Assembly: GCF_017377855.1 (NCBI RefSeq)
Contig: NZ_JAFREP010000034.1
Coordinates: forward strand, 41,248-105,247
Length of the DNA: 64,000 nt
Direction: 5' to 3'
Source: Acanthopleuribacter pedis
GTDB taxonomy: Bacteria; Acidobacteriota; Holophagae; Acanthopleuribacterales; Acanthopleuribacteraceae
The notes beneath the pieces were generated by a model, which saw only the letters and a list, made by a program, of their open reading frames with translations, was not told where the DNA came from and made no database searches. Position numbers and translations under genes: made by a program. Shown here in pieces: positions 9,301 through 16,942 of this stretch (position 1 is the first letter of the stretch; each line of letters starts with the position of its first letter).

Positions 9301-12300
9301 TACGGCGCTCGATACGGTTGCCCCACGGCAGGTCGACCCGTTCTTGTTCGACAACCCGGCCCCAAGCGGCGCCCGGCATGTCGGTGGTGCTTTGGAAACG
9401 CATCAGCGGGTAAACGAGTCGGTCTTGTTCTTCGATGGTGTCTTCCTCGAAGAGGTCGAAACCACTTTGTTCTTGATTCAGCCGCGCGAACAGGGTGCTG
9501 TACACGGGTAGCGGTAGGCGGGTATGCCACTGGGAACGCATGGTTTCCTGGTGTTCCAGTTGCCAGTTGCCGTCGCGTTTGAGTTTGCTTAGCGGATCGG
9601 CACGGAAGTTGGCCTGGTTGCCGTTTTCTTCGAGCGAGGCTTCCTCGCGCCATAAGCCGGGTTGGCCGACAATCACGCGTTGGTGTGCCTTGAGGGCGGT
9701 CAGTGGGTTGTAACCCTCGGGGATGTCGCCGGGCCGGAACCAGGTGGTGGTGCCAAGGTGAATCGCGTTGCTGTCGCGCATGCCGACACCGAAGGTGCCG
9801 ATGGTGTAACCCAAATCCTGGTGATGGTAACGTCGGGTGGCCAGGGATAAGCGTGGATCGCGGCTGCTTATGACCGTGTCGGTCGCGCTGACGACAGGGG
9901 TCCGGCTGACCAGGTCGACACCCTCGTAATAACGGTAGGGGTCGTTGGTGGGTGGGGTAACGTAATCCAGCACAAAGGGATAGCGCATGGCGACGCGGGT
10001 TTTGGCCTCATGGGTGATTTCCACGTCGACCTCAAAGGCCAACAGACCGCGTTCCCGCAGCAGGGTTTGGATGGCGGCGTCTCCCAGCCACAGGCTGATT
10101 TCGCGGGTGTTGACGCTGACCATGCGCGAGGTTACGCCGGCTTTGGTTTCAAACGTTTTTTCCCAACGCGGCTCAAGGCAGCGGAACACCAGCTTCAATT
10201 CCTCCTTGGGATAAAGCTGAACCTGAAAGGTGCCCACCTCGGTGGTAAAGGTGCGGGTGACTTGCTCGGTTTGCACGCGGCCGGTGTCGTTTTGGTCGCG
10301 TTCCAAGTCGGTGGCCTGCAAGATGACGGTCGTTTGCCGTTGGAAGGGGTTGGGGGCCTCGGTGCCTTCATCCGGGTCCTGGCTCCAGGCGGTCATGTCG
10401 TAGGAGAGCCAGCCGACCTCGCGTCGGGCGACGGGCGCAACGGGCTGGCGGTAAAGGGTTTCTTCCGCGTTGGTCCAATACACCGAACCCTCGTGGAAGA
10501 ACAAGGAGAAACCCACGGCGGAACCTTCCTCGGCGCCGAACTCGGCCATGATGAATTCGGATTCGGGGCTCACGACGAGGGTTTCGGTTTGCGTGGCCTG
10601 CAGTGCGCCGTAAACGGCGCGGATATCCATCAGCACCACGTGGTGCCCGGCCACTTCACTTTTCAAACCTTTGCTGAGGGTGAGGGCGATCAAGCCCTCT
10701 TGATGGTCGGTGGCGATGTTGACGATGCGGCTGGGGAACTGCAAGGTGACCCGGGGTAACTTGGGTTCGTCCGCCTCGCGTGCGCTTTTTTGGCGGGGAA
10801 TCTCGTAAAGGTGCAGGTTACTTTTGGGCGATTCGGTGCTGCCGTAAATTTCGGTGAACAGGGCGATATCGATGTCTTTGAATAGGGAACCGTCGCGCAC
10901 CCCGACCTGTTGCAAGACGGCGGTTCGCAGGCGGGTCCCACCGCGGCGGCCCGGTGCTTGATCGGCGGGCGGCGCCTGAAATGGGGCTTGCGGGGGATAG
11001 AGGGTGCGCGTGAGCAGGCGTTGGTCCCACCAAGTATCCTCGGGTGAAAGGAAGCTGTCCTCACCGGGTTTGAGGGTGCCGATGCCGGGATACCACAGCG
11101 AGGCCGCCGTGAAGGCGAGGTGCTCTTCTTCCTCGCCGATGTGGTAAAGCGGGGCCAGATCGAAGACCGCACGTGGGTAGAAGTAGCGGGCACTGAGACC
11201 GGCTTTGATAAAGGCGTATTTGAACTGATGGGATTGGAGCACGGGGGAAACCTGGGCTTCCCTGATGGTTTCCATGACCTCGAGGTACCTGCGCACATCG
11301 CGAACCTCAATGCGACCGATGGGTTCGCCGCCGTCGTTAAAGCCGGCGTGACCGAAGATCAGGAAGGGACCGTGGGCGGCGATGTCCTCAACGATGCCCG
11401 GCGAAATCAGGGTGTGGCGGCCGAGTCCGTGGAACCCCTCGCCGTCGTATTCGAACAGGTAAAAGCGGTTGATCGCGGCGACGGTATCCCACGTCAATAA
11501 CGCGATCAAGCTGCCGTGGGGCAGGCTTTTGACCGGTTCGAGGCCGGGCGCTTCCAGGCTGCCGATCTCGCCGCCCTCGGGGCTGTTGCGCGCCTGCGCG
11601 GAAATGAAGGCGATGTGCGGTTTGATTTCGGTGGGGGCTTTGATTTCGTGGCTGTCCAGTACCTTCCAGGGTTCATCTGCTTTGCCGGGTTCGATGATTT
11701 CGATGGTGAACCCGGTGCGCCCACGTGCCTCGGCGCTTCGTTGTTTTACCTGGATCAACAGGTTGCGGTAGCTTGCAAAAGCGCGTTCATTCGAGGGGGT
11801 TTGCGCGATTTCGAAGGGATCGGCTTCCTGGGTGGTGAAGGTGGTTTTAAAGGTGTTGGATGGCATGCCGGCTGGGTCGGTGATCTCCAGCTTGACGTTG
11901 TCGTGGTCCTCAAGGTCACGGATTTCCAGTTCGTAGGTTTCGTCCATGCGCAACGAGGCTTCCGGTCGCACAAACAATTCGGTGACATAGTCGCCCGGCG
12001 CGACCGCCGCGCCGGCGGCGGTTTCAAAAAGCAAGGTCACCGGTCGGTCCTCGCTGTCTTTCAAGCGCACGGTTTCGCGATTAATGCGGCTGACCGGCTC
12101 GCTGAAGGAGACCTGGACCGCGTCAACGACGGCCACGTCGCGGTCTTTGTCGGCGGGCAAGCTGCCGGTCACGGTGGGTGGGCTGAGCGGATCGCTGCCG
12201 GGCGGCAGGCCCTCGTGGATCAGCCAGACTTTGCGTTGGGTGGTACGGGGTTGTCCAACCTCGGTTTCGAAGGTGGTTGTCAGGGTGACGAAGGTGCGGT

Positions 12301-15300
12301 TGTCGGGAAAGGCGCGGTATTCGTAAACCACATCTTTGCCGCTGTCGTTGGGGGCGACCTGGGTGGGGGCGAGGAATTCGGCCGAAAATTGGGCGGTGCG
12401 AATGTTGAGGTTTTTGCTGGTCAGGGTGACGCGGATACCGCGTTTTTGATCCACTTGGAACTTGCCGAGTTTGACCAGGCGGTTGGTCTCCGCCTCGTTG
12501 ACGACGGCTTCTTCCGTGTCGTCCTTGAGCACGTAATCAACGACCTTGTATTCAAATTTGACGGAGTCGAGCACCCGGTCCCCGGGTTCGCTCGCCTCGG
12601 GCCAAACCAGCAGAGCGGCGGCGTTGTAGGCCACATGGCCTCGAATGTTGGGACCGGTGCTGAGGCCGCTCATAAAGGTGACGGCGTTGGAGACAGGGTC
12701 TTGGGCGTAAAGGCGCGGACGGTTTACCGCCGGGACGGTGGTGATGCGGGTGCGTCCGGTTTTGTCACTCATGGCCACCAAACGGAATTCCGGTTGGCCG
12801 GCAGGCTCAAAGAGTTCGTAGATGGGGGCGTACTTAATGGGGCGGAACGGTCGGTTGTCCTCGGTGAAATTTTGAGGGATAAACCAGTCGCCGGCTTCGG
12901 CCCAAGCAAGTTGGTGATCGGTTAGGTTAACCCCGGCTGGTAGCCTTTCTTCCCGCAGGGTGTAGAGGTTGGCGGTAAAGGTGTTGGCGGGATGAAGCTC
13001 CATGCCCAATAGCGCGTAACTTCCAAGGCCGCCGAGGGTCATGCCGAGAAAGACGGTACGCGCCAAGGAACGTTTGCCCGGATCGTTGGTCTCAGAGGGA
13101 ATCGGCTGGATATCGAGCAGTTGCGCGATGCTGTGGCCCGCGATGGTTTGCGGGTTACGCGGGTCGGTGGGCGCCTGAATCCCATCCAGGTATTCGCGCA
13201 AGGTGAGTAGGTGATCGGGGTTGGCCGTGAGGTCGCTTTGATAGGGGGTCAGGTCCCAGGCGATGCGTCCTTCGAGGAACGGCAGCGGATCGCCGTCGAG
13301 GGCGCGCAGTTCCACGCCCGCGAGCAGCGGACCGGTCGCGCGGGTTGATGCGACAAGGTTGTTCTGGAGGCCGGACAACTCGGCGCCGTCGGCCAGACGC
13401 CACGATAATTCGCGGCCAAACCCGTTGCTGATGGTGTCGACTTGCAGGGTGATCCCGTCGGCGAGTTGAAGGTCAAAAGGTCGTGCGCCCAAAACGAAGC
13501 GGTTGGCGCCGGTTTTCACGGTGTCCAACAAACGCGTGGCGAAGGCGCCACCCGGTGTGGTTACCTCAATTTGGATGCGGTCGCCGATGTCACCCGCGAG
13601 GTCGCGAACCATGGCGCCGCCGGTCAGGGTCTCGGTGCTGCTCCAGGCGGTATCCAGGTTGAGCACGACCAGCTTGGCGCGGGCGGGAACCGTTTCGGCC
13701 GGGATGTTGAGTTGCAGCGTCGTGCCGTTGTGAGCGAGGAACCAAGGGTCCAAGCGAAGGGGCGTTTCCTCGGTGCGGGCATGGGTGGTGAAGGTGAATT
13801 CGCCGGCGACCTCGAGACGGTCACCGCTCGCGGCGGTCAGATCGGGGCTAAGGCTGACACGGTATTCGGTTTCGGCCAAAAGGGCTTGCGCTGCTTTGAG
13901 CCGCAGACCGGTGTAGCCGAGTCGGTTGGTGAACCGCAGCGGGACGGCGCCGGCGGGGCCGGTGAGTCTGACCTGTTGTGCGAGCAACGCCGTGTCCCAG
14001 GCCAGGGCTTGGCTGAACTCAAGGTCGATGAAGGCCCAGGTGGGTACCGCGATTTCGCCCGCGGCGGGCGTGTGGCGCACCAGGGCCAGGCGTGCACGGG
14101 TGAGGTTGATGTCGACCCCGTCCCGGCGTGGTGCGTCGACCGCGGGTAAATCGCGGGTGCCGTTGTAACCGGTGGCGGGGTGAAGCGCGGTGATCGTTTG
14201 GGTTTGGTCCCAGGTGGGTAGCAGAAACTGGTAGCTGCCGTCGGCGTTGCTTTCGGCGATCCAGGGGTGGGATGGGGAGCGGAGGACAACGGCGGCGAGC
14301 GGGTTGTTATCGAACAGCGTACGGCCCGCGATGGTGCCGACGGACAGATCCAAGGCCACCAGCGCGTACCAGCCGTCAGTGTCGACGACGGTGGTGTCGT
14401 CGTTACGCCAGCGGTCATTGTCGCGGGTTAGGGTGCCGACGAAGGCCCAATCCCCTTGGTCGCTTTGGCGCAAAAGGATCATGGCTTGGCGGGCGGGGTA
14501 GTCAAAGGACAAGACCGGCTGGAAGGGGTCCGCGTCACCGACGTTTAGTTGGAAACCGAACACGGTTTGGGCGCCGTGAATGAGCGGCAAGTCGGCGGGG
14601 GTATGGCGCACCAGGCTGATTGGTCGCTGGTCACCGCCGGCGCCGAAGTCGAGCGCTAACTCATCCAGTTCAAAGACATTTTGGAAGCGATAATCCTCAA
14701 GCCGCCGTGTGCCGGGATAGGCGGTGAACTTGATGAACGCGCTGTTGGTTTGTTCGGGGTTGATGTCGCGGCGGGATTGCACCGCAAAAGCGCCTTGCAT
14801 CGGGACCGCTTGCGGCGCAAAGGGATTGCGGAATAACTGGATGTCGAGGAAGTGCTCGGGAACGTCGCTGGAACCGCTGCGCAATTGGTGTTGTTCCAGC
14901 ACATGGACCCGCGCCCAAGAACCGGAAACCGCGGTCGGTTTGGCCGAGAGGGAGACGGTGGTGCGCGGCGTTTGCAGCAGCGATACGGCCTCGGGATCGA
15001 CCTGGACTTGGGTCAATTCGGCGGCGCGCAACACGTGGTCGCGGTCGCGGCGGACGGTGCCCGCCGGCGCGGGTACACGGATACCGGGTTCGGCGGCGGC
15101 CAGTACAAAGCTGCTGTTTGCGACGCCGTTGATTTGGGCGCTTGGGTTGGGGCCGGTCAGTGTTTGCAGCAAACGCCAGCCGTCGTCGGCGTTTTGGAAC
15201 AGGTGGAGCGCTGATCCGGCGGGAACGGGACCTGGCAGGTTGGTGAACCCAACCTGAATGTTTCCGGTTCCGGTGGTGTCGGCGACCTCAAAACCAGCGA

Positions 15301-16522
15301 GGGGGACCCAGCCGAGTGGGAGCAAGGCGGGCATGGCTTGGGCGGCGAGTGGGGTGATGCGCGCGCTGCCGCTGAAACCTTGCAAACGGATGTCGAGTTG
15401 GTCGTTCTGGAAGGGGAGACTGAGCGATTGCGGCGGACCGCGGGGGCTCAGGCGTAAATCGGTGAGCCGGCGCCCGCTTCCGCCCGTGGTTTCGACGCGG
15501 CGCCGCGCCGCGACGTAAGCCGGGTCGATGACGGCAAGGACCAGTGGCGAACCGGTGAGGGTTGCCTGATAACGCCCCTCGCCGTCGGTGACCAGGTCGC
15601 GGCTTTCAAGCGGGGTGGTCAAACGCAGGCTCACGCCGGTCAGGGGAAGGCTGTTGGTGTGGTCCAGCACGCGGCCGTGGACATAGGCGGGGTGATGCAG
15701 TTGCACGACTTGTTCACCCACGGCGCGGTTGCCATAGCGATCCTCGGCTTCCACCGAAATCAGGATCGTGGCTTGGTTGGCGGTGGCCGTCAGCGTGGTT
15801 GCGAAGGTTTGGCCGTTGTCGGCTTGGTGCAGCGTCGCATCGCCGGCGAGCACCTTTGCCGCGGTGATGTCGTCCGGTTGATCAAAGGCCACCGTCAGCG
15901 GGAAGGTTTCACCGGCGGCAACCTGGGTCGGCGCGGTGATGTGGGGCGTGGGCGGTTGGTCGTTAAAAGCAAGGGTGATGGTTTCGCTGCTGCGGTTGCC
16001 GGCGCGGTCGCTGACGGTATAGGTGAAACTATTGTCGCCCGCGCTCAAAGTAATGCCGCCGTCGCGGAACAAGCCGTTGGTAACCGGGACCAGGGTCCCG
16101 TCACGGCGCAATTCGAAGTCTTGGTCCCAGTCGTCGCGGACGGTACCGCTGATGGTGATGTCGGCGCGATTGACGGCATGATCGCTGCTGGGATCGGTAA
16201 ATTGCAAGCGTGGTGCCTGGGTGTCGCGGTAGAAAACCAGCGACCGTTGTAACAAACCCCGGGTGGGGTGTTCGGCCCGCATAAAAAAGTTGTTGTAGCC
16301 GTCCTCCAGCGAGAAGACTTGGGAAAAGGAGCCGTCGGCCGCGACGGTGACCGGCGTTTGCCCAATGGTCAGGGCGGTATCCACCGGATCCACCGTGCCC
16401 GCCAACGTGATTTGCGTTGCCTGGGTCATTTCGGGCAAGGGGTCAATCGTGAGCGCGGGCGGGGTCTGTGCGAACAGGGGAATCAGACACCACAAGGACA
16501 GTGCATACAAAATCCGAATCAT
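3377..16522 (-). CDS. Giant exported Ig-like/YD-repeat (RHS) protein with Tle1-like phospholipase C-terminal toxin domain
   Basis: A protein of 4381 residues, with ATG 16522 chosen over an upstream GTG because AAGG lies eight bases before it. It starts with a Sec signal peptide (IRILYALSLWCLIPLFAQ). Residues up to about 2450 contain Ig-like, carboxypeptidase-regulatory-like (about 285-330 and 730-790) and Big_5-like (about 815-920 and 1445-1570) segments. Many YD repeats follow (about 2450-3980), then an RHS-associated core ending YAYAAGNPIMFWDPNGL. Residues 4038-4381 form a DUF2235/Tle1-type alpha/beta hydrolase: FFDGTNN, GFSRGAAS with Ser4130, LFDQVPS with Asp4166, and GVHSNVGGGY with His4251 as the expected triad. 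That family hydrolyses phospholipids of rival cells. The tip is AT-rich relative to the body, as expected for exchangeable polymorphic-toxin tips. No same-strand immunity gene follows. Confidence 0.88.
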   Translation of the reverse strand: MIRILYALSLWCLIPLFAQTPPALTIDPLPEMTQATQITLAGTVDPVDTALTIGQTPVTVAADGSFSQVFSLEDGYNNFFMRAEHPTRGLLQRSLVFYRDTQAPRLQFTDPSSDHAVNRADITISGTVRDDWDQDFELRRDGTLVPVTNGLFRDGGITLSAGDNSFTYTVSDRAGNRSSETITLAFNDQPPTPHITAPTQVAAGETFPLTVAFDQPDDITAAKVLAGDATLHQADNGQTFATTLTATANQATILISVEAEDRYGNRAVGEQVVQLHHPAYVHGRVLDHTNSLPLTGVSLRLTTPLESRDLVTDGEGRYQATLTGSPLVLAVIDPAYVAARRRVETTGGSGRRLTDLRLSPRGPPQSLSLPFQNDQLDIRLQGFSGSARITPLAAQAMPALLPLGWVPLAGFEVADTTGTGNIQVGFTNLPGPVPAGSALHLFQNADDGWRLLQTLTGPNPSAQINGVANSSFVLAAAEPGIRVPAPAGTVRRDRDHVLRAAELTQVQVDPEAVSLLQTPRTTVSLSAKPTAVSGSWARVHVLEQHQLRSGSSDVPEHFLDIQLFRNPFAPQAVPMQGAFAVQSRRDINPEQTNSAFIKFTAYPGTRRLEDYRFQNVFELDELALDFGAGGDQRPISLVRHTPADLPLIHGAQTVFGFQLNVGDADPFQPVLSFDYPARQAMILLRQSDQGDWAFVGTLTRDNDRWRNDDTTVVDTDGWYALVALDLSVGTIAGRTLFDNNPLAAVVLRSPSHPWIAESNADGSYQFLLPTWDQTQTITALHPATGYNGTRDLPAVDAPRRDGVDINLTRARLALVRHTPAAGEIAVPTWAFIDLEFSQALAWDTALLAQQVRLTGPAGAVPLRFTNRLGYTGLRLKAAQALLAETEYRVSLSPDLTAASGDRLEVAGEFTFTTHARTEETPLRLDPWFLAHNGTTLQLNIPAETVPARAKLVVLNLDTAWSSTETLTGGAMVRDLAGDIGDRIQIEVTTPGGAFATRLLDTVKTGANRFVLGARPFDLQLADGITLQVDTISNGFGRELSWRLADGAELSGLQNNLVASTRATGPLLAGVELRALDGDPLPFLEGRIAWDLTPYQSDLTANPDHLLTLREYLDGIQAPTDPRNPQTIAGHSIAQLLDIQPIPSETNDPGKRSLARTVFLGMTLGGLGSYALLGMELHPANTFTANLYTLREERLPAGVNLTDHQLAWAEAGDWFIPQNFTEDNRPFRPIKYAPIYELFEPAGQPEFRLVAMSDKTGRTRITTVPAVNRPRLYAQDPVSNAVTFMSGLSTGPNIRGHVAYNAAALLVWPEASEPGDRVLDSVKFEYKVVDYVLKDDTEEAVVNEAETNRLVKLGKFQVDQKRGIRVTLTSKNLNIRTAQFSAEFLAPTQVAPNDSGKDVVYEYRAFPDNRTFVTLTTTFETEVGQPRTTQRKVWLIHEGLPPGSDPLSPPTVTGSLPADKDRDVAVVDAVQVSFSEPVSRINRETVRLKDSEDRPVTLLFETAAGAAVAPGDYVTELFVRPEASLRMDETYELEIRDLEDHDNVKLEITDPAGMPSNTFKTTFTTQEADPFEIAQTPSNERAFASYRNLLIQVKQRSAEARGRTGFTIEIIEPGKADEPWKVLDSHEIKAPTEIKPHIAFISAQARNSPEGGEIGSLEAPGLEPVKSLPHGSLIALLTWDTVAAINRFYLFEYDGEGFHGLGRHTLISPGIVEDIAAHGPFLIFGHAGFNDGGEPIGRIEVRDVRRYLEVMETIREAQVSPVLQSHQFKYAFIKAGLSARYFYPRAVFDLAPLYHIGEEEEHLAFTAASLWYPGIGTLKPGEDSFLSPEDTWWDQRLLTRTLYPPQAPFQAPPADQAPGRRGGTRLRTAVLQQVGVRDGSLFKDIDIALFTEIYGSTESPKSNLHLYEIPRQKSAREADEPKLPRVTLQFPSRIVNIATDHQEGLIALTLSKGLKSEVAGHHVVLMDIRAVYGALQATQTETLVVSPESEFIMAEFGAEEGSAVGFSLFFHEGSVYWTNAEETLYRQPVAPVARREVGWLSYDMTAWSQDPDEGTEAPNPFQRQTTVILQATDLERDQNDTGRVQTEQVTRTFTTEVGTFQVQLYPKEELKLVFRCLEPRWEKTFETKAGVTSRMVSVNTREISLWLGDAAIQTLLRERGLLAFEVDVEITHEAKTRVAMRYPFVLDYVTPPTNDPYRYYEGVDLVSRTPVVSATDTVISSRDPRLSLATRRYHHQDLGYTIGTFGVGMRDSNAIHLGTTTWFRPGDIPEGYNPLTALKAHQRVIVGQPGLWREEASLEENGNQANFRADPLSKLKRDGNWQLEHQETMRSQWHTRLPLPVYSTLFARLNQEQSGFDLFEEDTIEEQDRLVYPLMRFQSTTDMPGAAWGRVVEQERVDLPWGNRIERRSDKKLQRALPVTIAEQTADPAPLREVKRAYGAYKVGRLVRNVHFDGFEVDYVYDPDGYLTEVHERATKDTEVRTTTYHWESLDIKAGKLELKRLISIEGQTNDGPLTLAAWTYRGPRDATLQTFSNPYCAADTTYRFTRVNGETQSVTVPSCDGVTPPWTVTFDTTTQRRLSKTWRRGEAGGSLTWERLALEEPFDWRLTADTYRDQRFTYDQLGRTATESIDGFLKTWTYQESEHFKFSPASLSYNPGHDQGQTNIQFKKEAEGARWVITDTTSPGSPSVTQDFSPSGVPIRRFDITGIPTGAETSQSYFPKGGDVKTFTAANQKINLKTGQQLSHTTTNRWGQTTSATYLDAKTTLTYDPLGRLVQEDRTKDGGARILRTYTVAYDAGFRVETIRDESNGSVTTLRFDQRDLLRRAEVSGGPAPGGTAYQYDDHGRLTETVDTADDSFKSTVTYFGVTGTPTQETSPAGTIAYDVTNEGGILVNSATITPTHSRPDTIGLKIDAVGRRVGDRMDGIGDVAISLDAFGNPLEMQLANSPNIPGGAAKAAPDLLFSWSYQAGQVTLSDHLNRREVVTKAQNQRWVDTRVIETLKKQDFLLNRKKNNADRVIPEFGNNSDTRRYDVETNIIGKRLERKITNNESALTRRFQSDGFGYPTRLTFGNQSITTSNPHNETDGFPQTWTHSNGRGLTLARNAATQTTGITSANLSWAFDHDDRGRVNGQTDARGLNLSYAYQGASGVIDKVETTQANQAGGVLTETEAGQGISTAIQTHRTWLGDEVKTERNTTALGLTTLTRDGNEATVLVDPVTNRMGEIRNFTGESTQFIWKSHYQQVEAKGPDGTGVETFYDQNGYFLAQGVLDTGGLLTPTLSVERDAAQRIKVAYTAEGTLRYTYDDVNLVQVDHSDGTSISYDYDANQTQPKTITQSRGGQVQETVHIEYHENGNPKCVTVETAGRPAESFHYSTHGDLVRHQRAHQPSTLVSFNAWGVPKELNAGGTIHQLFRDGDSSKLNFPNDVTIDINARGLLEQIGYPGLAPKRFQYDADGRLTDMVEGANHIARSLQWQNGRVTRITATPPATTATGGTLPAIPAEDLVPAYDSDGRLVQLDRIPSGDVGLPSRETLTYATDTDDLSRIERYQDGNGVTQIYGYRNNRLTNLTIENGPSFVFSHDDGGNIDFVAAGGLSARYTNWESGFPTNMQWGDGTNFQIGLDGQQRLTHVQTSDQDFALQITYKSGSQIDGCGNGADYQGALIDSVTRAGPELREILTPEFNPGNQTLRGVSVERHIGERAPPANTDPEAEPTYETLSFQEDYGSGEKQLLQQLSLVLSQEDPDNPGQTRQVQLRKRAATGGDGPRVNQLNTWNPSETIDPTQPPASTATLTYSSANGNLEQISAPSLPNQEFAWDGERRLRAMRKDGRTYEYAYDSGHRRIRAATSLSPNPLVFSYHGSKLIAVGVNQATGIRWTHAVAHGPMGPAFIVDLENQNNSYYIFNDHLGTPFAYKRLGDDKVFYTPSSPYGEDWWQSFEVPEASRETTNTAKATNTVNLGTGFERPPFALFNAPFLGLGGHMRDEDTGLIYMHHRYYSPELGHFLNPDFRAPNIYDPTTFTEPYAYAAGNPIMFWDPNGLATGIFFDGTNNKPNDETNVWRLYLAYNDNQKYYAYGIGSGFHADGTPYSTFDGISLEEKATGNSMEERVQDMLNNLENELRKGDKVVDVFGFSRGAASATLFLNKIQSKIDAKDELYKDIKVRFVTLFDQVPSKRGAIRQTLGSGADYLGAIVTLKFWQPNSYARNANNEGFTLPKNMTFIHQPIHLISIDEQRKEFAVSDLQGALQVGFRGVHSNVGGGYGGSIFEFIARQFVIDMSEHYGLTLWDETKLASMGEDYRETYEQYKQYFYIQGRGVKKRLKDSPTDNGKWYFNDGEYRHLPKNLVIHPSAMWFSEKPKNPMRYKYLKLDGFSIPPHWGTQIPLP

Positions 16523-16587
16523 AGGAATCACCTTTTCAAAACTGCATAAAAAAGAAAAACAACAGGGGTCGGCGAGGTTCTCGAAAT

Positions 16588-16804
16588 CTAGCCCACATTT
16601 CTCACCCGAAGTTCTGCTCCGGCGTTGAAATAGCTGCGATTACTTAGGTTACTTGGTTGCACCGTTGTTTCACAACGGTGGGACAGCCTCGACGTAGCGC
16701 TGCTACGCCGAATGGCCGGCCCCGCTGCGTTTGCCCTCGGTTGTAACCTGTGTACTCACAGCGATTTCAAAGCCTCGCGACGAATCCTCGTGCGAAATGC
16801 GGGT
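16588..16804. repeat. Family B dispersed inverted-repeat element, copy 1
   Basis: An element of about 217 bp. The left end (CTAGCCCACATTTCTCAC) is an imperfect inverted copy of the right end (GTGCGAAATGCGGGT). Inside it shares the motif GCTGCTACGCCGAATGG and the right-arm segment CTCGCGACGAATCCT with the copy at 37532-37740. It occupies the gap between the YD-repeat gene start and the hybrid kinase stop, with no open frame, and looks like a MITE- or REP-type non-coding element. Confidence 0.7.
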
Positions 16805-16942
16805 CGGTTTCTCCGGCTGTGCTAATAGAAACGACAGAATACGACAGCAACATGGCTTCCGGCGGATGGAAAACCTTCCTATTCCGACCCTCACTTATTC
16901 ACGCGCAATTTGTGCCTAAAAGTAGGGAAATTTTATGGCCGG
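16805..16942. other. Remaining intergenic sequence before the kinase stop codon
   Basis: About 140 bases between the family B repeat and the end of the kinase gene. No terminator with a T-run and no gene was seen. Confidence 0.3.

Noticed and set aside
11516..12925. A 469-codon open frame on the plus strand opposite the YD-repeat gene
   Set aside because: It is antisense to a strongly coding frame in GC-rich DNA, its protein is dominated by Gly/Val/Phe/Ala without domain logic, and it has no start signal. It is a shadow frame, as are several others across 4.7-21 kb and 27.8-28.9 kb.
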